21,066 nucleotides of DNA from Chara braunii (taxonomy: Eukaryota; Streptophyta; Charophyceae; Charales; Characeae), in the NCBI GenBank assembly GCA_003427395.1, contig BFEA01000258.1:1971955-1993020 (forward strand), written 5' to 3'. Below the pieces are notes generated by a model, which searched no databases, was not told the origin of the DNA, and worked only from the letters and a program-made list of their open reading frames with translations. The translations under genes and the position numbers were made by a program. Position 1 is the first letter of the stretch, and every line of letters begins with the position of its first letter. Positions 19,601 to 21,066 of the stretch are shown here, piece after piece.

Positions 19601-19847
19601 ATGAGATTGATCTTCTGTCAAACGGAAAGTACTGGTTCATTGCAGTTTTGAATTGATTGTGCTAGAAACAGAAAATTATGCCTCGATCTTCCACTCTCTG
19701 TCGTCTCACCCCTCCTTGAGATATAAAAAGAACATTATTATAAAACAAGCAAATCAAAATCTCCCAAAAAGTGCTAACTCACCATTACACGATGGCCTCG
19801 TCGTGCCAATGCTTTTGGCAAAGCCCCAGCCACATCCCCGAGTCCAC
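2668..19847 (-). CDS. SS2: Starch synthase II (plastid, GT5), 5'-partial, six exons placed
   Basis: This is the whole gene model, join of 19783-19847, 13929-14006, 13075-13185, 10630-10674, 5488-5661 and 2668-3624 on the minus strand. Starch synthases transfer glucose from ADP-glucose to the non-reducing end of alpha-1,4-glucan chains in plastids; the SSII class elongates amylopectin chains. The joined exons give 475 codons plus a partial first codon. In order they show GLGDV (rest of the KTGGLGDV nucleotide-binding motif), [25 protein letters not shown] and [13 protein letters not shown], and end in AKYQW. Class II rather than SSI or granule-bound is based on recalled plant SSII features: WHVPCGG, DPVGGEH, no long insert after HNMAHQG, and the AKYQW end. 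The intron before the first placed exon is phase 1; the other five are phase 0. The transit peptide, N-terminal extension and the exon carrying the KTG half of the ADP-glucose motif were not found. No stop or frameshift interrupts the exons. Confidence 0.93.
3831..3868 (+). repeat. A38 homopolymer
   Basis: An uninterrupted run of 38 A follows gtaacgggtt. It may be the poly(A) tail of a plus-strand retroposon whose body I cannot define. Two short acaatagcaa copies lie just before it. A slippage-expanded homopolymer is equally possible. Confidence 0.9.
4525..4952. repeat. Long imperfect inverted repeat (foldback/MITE-like)
   Basis: The left arm (about 4525-4678) and right arm (about 4838-4952) are inverted copies. 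Shared blocks include tactgtactactat, cctccatcggt, acaagggaaattg and aacatgcaccccagcaat. The left arm is longer through indels. The arms enclose about 160 bp. The structure resembles a non-autonomous foldback transposon remnant; no transposase or clear target-site duplication was seen. Confidence 0.85.
5122..5224. repeat. Perfect hairpin, 42-bp arms and 19-nt loop
   Basis: Positions 5122-5163 and 5183-5224 are exact reverse complements over 42 bp (outer ends cccagagtt and aactctggg), separated by 19 nt. It sits in the last SS2 intron about 150 bp from the GA tract. Perfect arms suggest a very young foldback element, a selected hairpin RNA, or an assembly palindrome. Confidence 0.98.
5375..5454 (+). 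repeat. (GA)40 microsatellite
   Basis: This is an uninterrupted 80-bp AG dinucleotide run, a CT tract on the SS2 sense strand, beginning about 33 bp downstream of the NDWH exon donor site. Confidence 0.99.
5488..5661 (-). CDS. SS2: SS2 exon with NDWH and HNMAHQ motifs
   Basis: This is a 174-nt, phase 0-0 exon of 58 codons running from [16 protein letters not shown] through [18 protein letters not shown] to [15 protein letters not shown] and HN.AHQ are core GT5 motifs lining the active-site cleft. The acceptor is gggggtgtag, the donor CAG followed by gtattt. The donor lies only about 33 bp from the (GA)40 tract in the next intron. Reading past the donor in frame leads straight into a serine-leucine repeat encoded by that microsatellite, so the boundary is clear. 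Confidence 0.96.
5862..6164. repeat. Inverted-repeat element, about 300 bp
   Basis: The outer 17 bp (5862-5878, tacctgacccctacata) recur inverted at 6148-6164. Homology continues inward through the cacaata block, the gcctc.c.gcgctactcacc block and a gtgagttta end (left arm to 5925, right arm from 6062), with an extra segment in the right arm. Inside and just outside lie direct copies of gaaaacctttc.tccga.ggcggggtg (about 5981 and 6176). This looks like a terminal-inverted-repeat element without coding capacity. Confidence 0.82.
6605..6900 (+). repeat. Degenerate minisatellite
   Basis: Short phrases recur: tcttgggcattatccacgaa at 6630 and 6676, ccacttttgcct...ggagaagtgtcc at about 6785 and 6827, and several copies of a gtgacttttg-like unit. 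The copies are uneven and interrupted. Confidence 0.7.
7800..8340. other. GC-rich block dense in short palindromes
   Basis: This block is markedly richer in G and C than its surroundings, with repeated aggcc, ggtacc and agcgcag words. It contains several perfect hairpins: gtgtggc/gccacac (7811-7831) and the overlapping pair at 8033-8074. It is followed by a (CT)n tract. It could be the leader or LTR-like part of a mobile element, but no paired terminal repeat or retroelement protein was found. Confidence 0.5.
8033..8074. repeat. Two overlapping, mutually exclusive hairpins
   Basis: The first hairpin has 8-bp arms (8033-8040 gtccagtt with 8044-8051 aactggac, 3-nt loop). The second has 12-bp arms (8047-8058 tggaccgttgat with 8063-8074 atcaacggtcca, 4-nt loop tcag). 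They share 8047-8051, so only one can form at a time. Confidence 0.9.
8387..8441 (+). repeat. (CT)n microsatellite
   Basis: This is a run of about 55 bp of CT. The Leu-Ser repeat ORFs across it are not genes. Confidence 0.98.
9233..9381 (+). repeat. 74-bp tandem duplication
   Basis: Units at 9233-9306 and 9307-9381 each begin ggagagaagggtt and end gctgattcca. They differ at a handful of positions. Confidence 0.9.
9690..9727. other. Nextera mate-pair junction adapter (contaminant)
   Basis: CTGTCTCTTATACACATCT (9690-9708) is directly followed by its reverse complement AGATGTGTATAAGAGACAG (9709-9727). These are two head-to-head Tn5 mosaic ends, the known 38-bp circularisation junction of Nextera mate-pair libraries. 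Confidence 0.99.
9836..9873. other. Second Nextera mate-pair junction adapter (contaminant)
   Basis: The same 38-bp double mosaic-end junction occurs at 9836-9854 plus 9855-9873. Two junctions 108 bp apart imply that raw mate-pair reads were assembled without junction trimming. Confidence 0.99.
10630..10674 (-). CDS. SS2: SS2 45-nt micro-exon ([12 protein letters not shown])
   Basis: This exon is easily missed. It is 45 nt, phase 0-0, and encodes [15 protein letters not shown]. It fits exactly between YGGSRE and APWHV: from memory, plant SSII proteins have a segment of the same length here of the form ILKRMVLFCKAAVE. Acceptor is gatattgcag, donor is GAA followed by gtacgt. With it the protein is continuous and in frame; without it, 15 residues of the domain would be lost. 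It differs from the recalled plant version at the KRM methionine (cysteine here) and at LFC (LLC here). It lies between introns of about 2.4 and 5.0 kb. Confidence 0.9.
11107..11179 (-). tRNA. tRNA-Met(CAU)-like sequence, probably degenerate
   Basis: Read on the minus strand, 73 nt fold as a cloverleaf. The D-stem is GTTC/GAAC with loop AGTAGGTTA. The anticodon stem is GCGGA/TTCGC with a 7-nt loop ATCATAA giving anticodon CAT, with T33 and A37. The variable loop is 5 nt (ATGTC), and the T-arm is GGGGA-TTTGAAT-CCCTC. Defects are a 1-72 G.A mismatch, an A.C pair at 53-61, T instead of C at 56, and T at the discriminator position. It is either a tRNA pseudogene (perhaps of organellar origin) or the tRNA head of a SINE; function is doubtful. 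Confidence 0.55.
11428..11750 (+). repeat. Tandem duplication of a segment of about 170 bp
   Basis: Unit 1 (11428-11601) and unit 2 (11602 to about 11750) both begin tttgagaccgaccatacac and run through cagaaaacacaaagcacat, caaattagta.c.gccaacc and acagagaattgtctttgtaa. Unit 2 is shorter through several small deletions, so this is an older duplication. Confidence 0.9.
12578..12843. repeat. Foldback/MITE-like element, about 266 bp
   Basis: The terminal blocks cctagcctgtgaggagaat and its inverted copy (right end 12843) open arms of about 125 bp. The arms also share attcgacctgcgtaa, ggcatcgggct, tcccagt.aggac/g and cacatacatcttct. They differ by substitutions and indels of about 13 and 8 bp. The apex lies about 12706-12733. 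No transposase or target-site duplication was recognised. Confidence 0.88.
13075..13185 (-). CDS. SS2: SS2 exon, DMEV to YGGSRE segment
   Basis: This is a 111-nt, phase 0-0 exon of 37 codons. It begins [20 protein letters not shown] and ends DNIYGGSRE. The YFH.Y.DGVD.VFI pattern and the NIYGG signature are typical of the SSII N-terminal Rossmann domain. Acceptor is ctgtatgcag, donor is GAG followed by gtatgt. The intron before it is only 743 nt, the shortest in the gene, and carries a tRNA-like repeat. Confidence 0.93.
13186..13928 (-). other. SS2 intron, 743 nt
   Basis: This is the shortest intron of the gene. Apart from a tRNA-like B-box repeat near 13405-13485 I see nothing specific in it. 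The minus-strand ORFs here run from the DMEV exon into the intron or across the repeat and do not look like proteins. Confidence 0.85.
13405..13485 (+). repeat. tRNA-like (SINE-type) fragment, candidate
   Basis: A possible A box tggcaagcgg (near 13410) and a B-box-like gttcgaaattcgaatcc (13462-13478) are spaced roughly as in a tRNA promoter. The antisense reading [10 protein letters not shown] resembles the GFEPTT-type peptides that antisense B boxes give in SINEs. It does not fold into a clean cloverleaf. Confidence 0.35.
13929..14006 (-). CDS. SS2: SS2 exon, VVAPRY segment
   Basis: This is a 78-nt, phase 0-0 exon of 26 codons, beginning [16 protein letters not shown] and ending [10 protein letters not shown]. 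It follows directly on HRVM of the previous exon, giving the GT5 N-domain strand RVMVVAPRY. Acceptor is ttctgctgcag, donor is CAG followed by gtatgt; both are good consensus sites. Next in the protein comes DMEV in the following exon, matching the GQDMEV junction I recall for plant SSII proteins. The intron on its 5' side is the largest in the model, about 5.8 kb. Confidence 0.92.
15206..15291 (+). repeat. Direct repeats in an N-rich block
   Basis: cactcctaaccaattcggtccca occurs at 15206-15228 and again at 15269-15291, with a shorter agaaccact echo near 15309. Single N bases at 15244, 15344-15345, 15368, 15416, 15625 and 15655 suggest collapsed, slightly different repeat copies. Confidence 0.85.
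15464..15549 (+). mobile_element. tRNA-derived SINE-like repeat, copy 1 (truncated)
   Basis: It shares with copy 2 the run tcatcttggggcttaactttca and tccactttgccgt.tggttgagtgttt, then stops matching just after the A-box-like part. Antisense it reads [19 protein letters not shown], recurring in altered form in copy 3. Confidence 0.7.
16623..16678 (+). repeat. G56 homopolymer
   Basis: An uninterrupted run of 56 G follows cagcagt. It produces poly-Gly and poly-Pro ORFs that are not genes. On the SS2 sense strand it is a C run. Its exact length is unlikely to be reliable in a short-read assembly. Confidence 0.95.
16997..17106 (+). repeat. 56-bp tandem duplication
   Basis: Units 16997-17052 and 17053 to about 17106 begin ggtactggttgcttaacccc and end atgattcccaggct. 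They differ at one or two bases. Confidence 0.95.
17690..17870 (+). mobile_element. Possible non-LTR retroposon 3' end
   Basis: An open reading stretch ([20 protein letters not shown]) is followed by gggaactaccccagcctctatgaag and a microsatellite tail aataataataaataataaat. A 3' tail of short A-rich repeats is typical of some LINE and SINE ends. No reverse transcriptase segment is visible, so this is a guess. Confidence 0.3.
17978..18128 (+). mobile_element. tRNA-derived SINE-like repeat, copy 2
   Basis: It contains the head cttggggcttaactttcat, an A-box-like tgccgtgtggttgagtg, an anticodon-arm-like ctcctgattcagag, and a B box gcgcgttcaattcc close to the Pol III consensus GGTTCRANTCC. It is followed by gatcgactggtcagtgctttcc, shared with copy 3. 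The copy boundaries are approximate. Confidence 0.75.
18166..18330 (+). mobile_element. tRNA-derived SINE-like repeat, copy 3
   Basis: It has the same order as copy 2: ggggttaggtgtccatctt head, A-box-like tagccgtttggtcgagtg, hairpin cctcctgattcggagg, B box gcaagttcgattcc, then gtgatctacttgtgagtgctttccc. It lies about 40 bp after copy 2 in the same orientation. The antisense peptide [18 protein letters not shown] is the usual mistranslation of a tRNA-type promoter. Confidence 0.75.
18585..18842 (+). repeat. Three-copy tandem repeat
   Basis: Copies at 18585-18677, 18678-18777 and 18778-18842 begin gcttcacaacttaatttgct and end ccatgtcagcatggtt.atag. The third lacks the middle gtgaccctgaaactgtgg block. 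Each copy ends with a small ccatg.cagcatgg palindrome. Confidence 0.95.
19190..19590 (+). repeat. Complex tandem repeat, three full cores plus a remnant
   Basis: The core tctctgcttgaaactctccg, continuing ggaacaagtatcc.atacaacctccaagaag, occurs from about 19232, 19366 and 19451. The first two are preceded by a shared tcaaaggaacattctcgttcc block. The last two are followed by ggatgtgacaatacgactca. A diverged fourth copy lies at about 19532-19590. The repeated ORFs on the minus strand come from this array. Confidence 0.93.
19783..19847 (-). CDS. SS2: SS2 exon with GLGDV motif
   Basis: This is a 65-nt exon, the first one recognisable in this window. It starts with two bases (GT) that complete a glycine codon, then encodes [21 protein letters not shown] (split here as [11 protein letters not shown] and [10 protein letters not shown]). 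This is the second half of the GT5 motif KTGGLGDV and the following helix. The acceptor is gggacag with a weakly pyrimidine-rich run before it; the donor is ATG followed by gtgagt, a strong consensus. The codons directly upstream of the acceptor (TGT GGG ACA) do not encode the expected lysine of the motif, which supports placing the junction at the AG rather than extending the exon. The partner exon ending in KTG should lie further right and was not found up to 21066. Confidence 0.88.
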
Positions 19848-20311
19848 CTGTCCCACAGACATGGAGAAGCCACAAAACACCTTCTTGAACCCATAACAAT
19901 CTAATAATTCTTTAAGAAAACTTAGAAAAGGAGATACCCACTGCTGCTTTTCTTTGCTTTTCTTTGTTCGTTCATTTCGTTTTGGTTTCTTCTCCATTAC
20001 ATCTTTCCACTCTTCTGGTCCATCAGGGGCCATGTTTTGGCTTTCTATTTTTTTTTCTGTTTTTCTGTTCTTTTTTTGGTACCATTTCTCAATCTATACG
20101 TGTTTTTTTCTTAATTTGGACCACTTCTCAATTTATGCGCATCATCCTTGTGCAGGTACCATACCCATCTACTCTGTATTGTTCCAATTATTATATCAAA
20201 ATCATATCAGACGTCCCCAAGGACATCAGGGCACAATTACTTACAAGTTAATAATAGGGACCCCCAGGCCAACGGGTCCAAAACTGAAACGAGGGTTTGG
20301 GGGTCAAATTC

Positions 20312-20344
<33 letters not shown>

Positions 20345-21066
20345 GATCGGTTCGTAAATTGTGGAGAAGTGCCTTCCCCATTGGGCCCATGGGATCCAAA
20401 TTCGTTCTTTTTTTTTTTTTTTTTTTTTTTTTGAATTGTACGCTGCATCATCAAAGTCTGTAAGTCAACCTGAGAAATACTTTGAAACAACAGATATCCT
20501 AAGAGGACCCTTCAGAGAACAGATGTCAGAGGCATAAGCACAAATTGCATGGTGTTTCCAAGTGCAAATCCATATAAACCTGCACCAATATCCCATGCCG
20601 ATATTTTCCGTGCAAGCCTCCACCAATATTGCCCCTCCTGTATTTTCCATATAGAACCTGCACGCATATTGCCTCCCTGTAAATCCCTTTTCAGCACAGC
20701 ACAAGTGAGCTGCAAAGGAAGTCCCACAGGCTCAGGCAATCTCATCATCATCTTTCAACCATTCACACTCTTCCAGACCATATTTTGGCAAGCCTCTTGT
20801 TTTCCCAATGCTGAACTCATTGAACCTCCATGACGGAGGTTGATTCCTCAACCATCTCAATCACAGACCTCACGGTCGCCATCCATATATTTTCCATGGT
20901 TGCTCAGGCTTCTGTCAGACCGCCAACAGCCCATCCAACGGCCCCAGTGTAACTGCCACAGTTGCAGGTGGTATCATATACAGTAGTGATTTTAATAACA
21001 AAATTCCAATATCAACAAGACTCTCTGCTGAATCATCATATCAAGCTGGGGGAAAGGGGTGGGGGG
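19848..21066 (-). other. Presumed further SS2 intron, upstream exons not found
   Basis: This is sequence 5' of the GLGDV exon on the minus strand. I searched by eye for an exon encoding ...APWSKTG with a donor in the required phase and did not find one. The region has two oligo-T tracts bordered by an 11-bp direct repeat (20305-20432), and ends in a G-rich run at the window edge. Confidence 0.6.
20305..20432 (-). repeat. Two oligo-T tracts with 11-bp direct repeats
   Basis: caaattcgttc at 20305-20315 is followed by T29 (20316-20344), then about 52 bp, then the same 11 bp at 20397-20407 followed by T25 (20408-20432). On the minus strand this reads as a short sequence with a poly(A) tail, flanked by an 11-bp repeat that could be a target-site duplication. 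Confidence 0.8.

Larger units (their letters stand above)
14007..19782 (-). other. SS2 intron, about 5.8 kb, repeat-rich
   Basis: This is the largest intron seen, from donor gtgagt to acceptor gctgcag. It carries three copies of a tRNA-derived SINE-like repeat (15464-15549, 17978-18128, 18166-18330), a cluster of single-N ambiguous bases (15244-15655), a 56-bp G run, a 56-bp tandem duplication (16997-17106), a possible retroposon 3' end (17690-17870), and two multi-copy tandem arrays (18585-18842 and 19190-19590). Segments 14170-15000 and 15660-16130 show only low-complexity purine or pyrimidine stretches. Confidence 0.85.

Noticed and set aside
19785-20033. ORF MAPDGPEEWKDVMEKKPKRN...
   Set aside because: It overlaps the GLGDV exon in a different frame and is not part of the SS2 frame; no family was recognised.

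Overview
The window looks like nuclear DNA from a starch-making green eukaryote. The recognisable protein is a plant-type starch synthase II (GT5 family) split by long, repeat-filled GT-AG introns. A streptophyte (charophyte-type) alga or another early-diverging plant lineage with a large genome fits best. The species call is inference; I cannot search. Both window ends are C/G homopolymer runs, and scattered single N bases plus two library-adapter junctions show this is a draft short-read assembly.

Layout. One gene explains almost all real coding signal: SS2 on the minus strand, spanning about 2668-19847, with its 5' exons beyond the right edge or not recognised. I could place six exons, in transcription order: 19783-19847 (GLGDV motif), 13929-14006, 13075-13185, a 45-nt micro-exon at 10630-10674, 5488-5661 (NDWH motif), and the large last exon 2668-3624, which ends in the SSII-type C-terminus and a TAA stop. 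All junctions read GT-AG and keep frame. Together they encode 475 complete codons of the glucosyltransferase domain. Only its first few dozen residues, plus the transit peptide and N-terminal extension, are missing.

Introns, about 15.7 kb in total. These hold four inverted-repeat (foldback/MITE-like) structures, a tRNA-derived SINE family with at least three copies, a tRNA-Met(CAU)-like sequence, a possible non-LTR retroposon 3' end, several two- to four-copy tandem duplications, and simple repeats ((GA)40, (CT)n, A38, G56, two oligo-T tracts).

The left 2.67 kb is downstream of SS2. It carries two tandem duplications and one weak plus-strand exon-like ORF near 250-468.

One stretch, about 9670-10047, is almost certainly an assembly artefact. 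Two copies of the 38-bp Nextera mate-pair junction flank duplicated genomic sequence.

No novel multi-gene system was found. The points of most value are the micro-exon gene model, the adapter artefact, and the cluster of intronic foldbacks, one of them a perfect 42-bp-arm hairpin.
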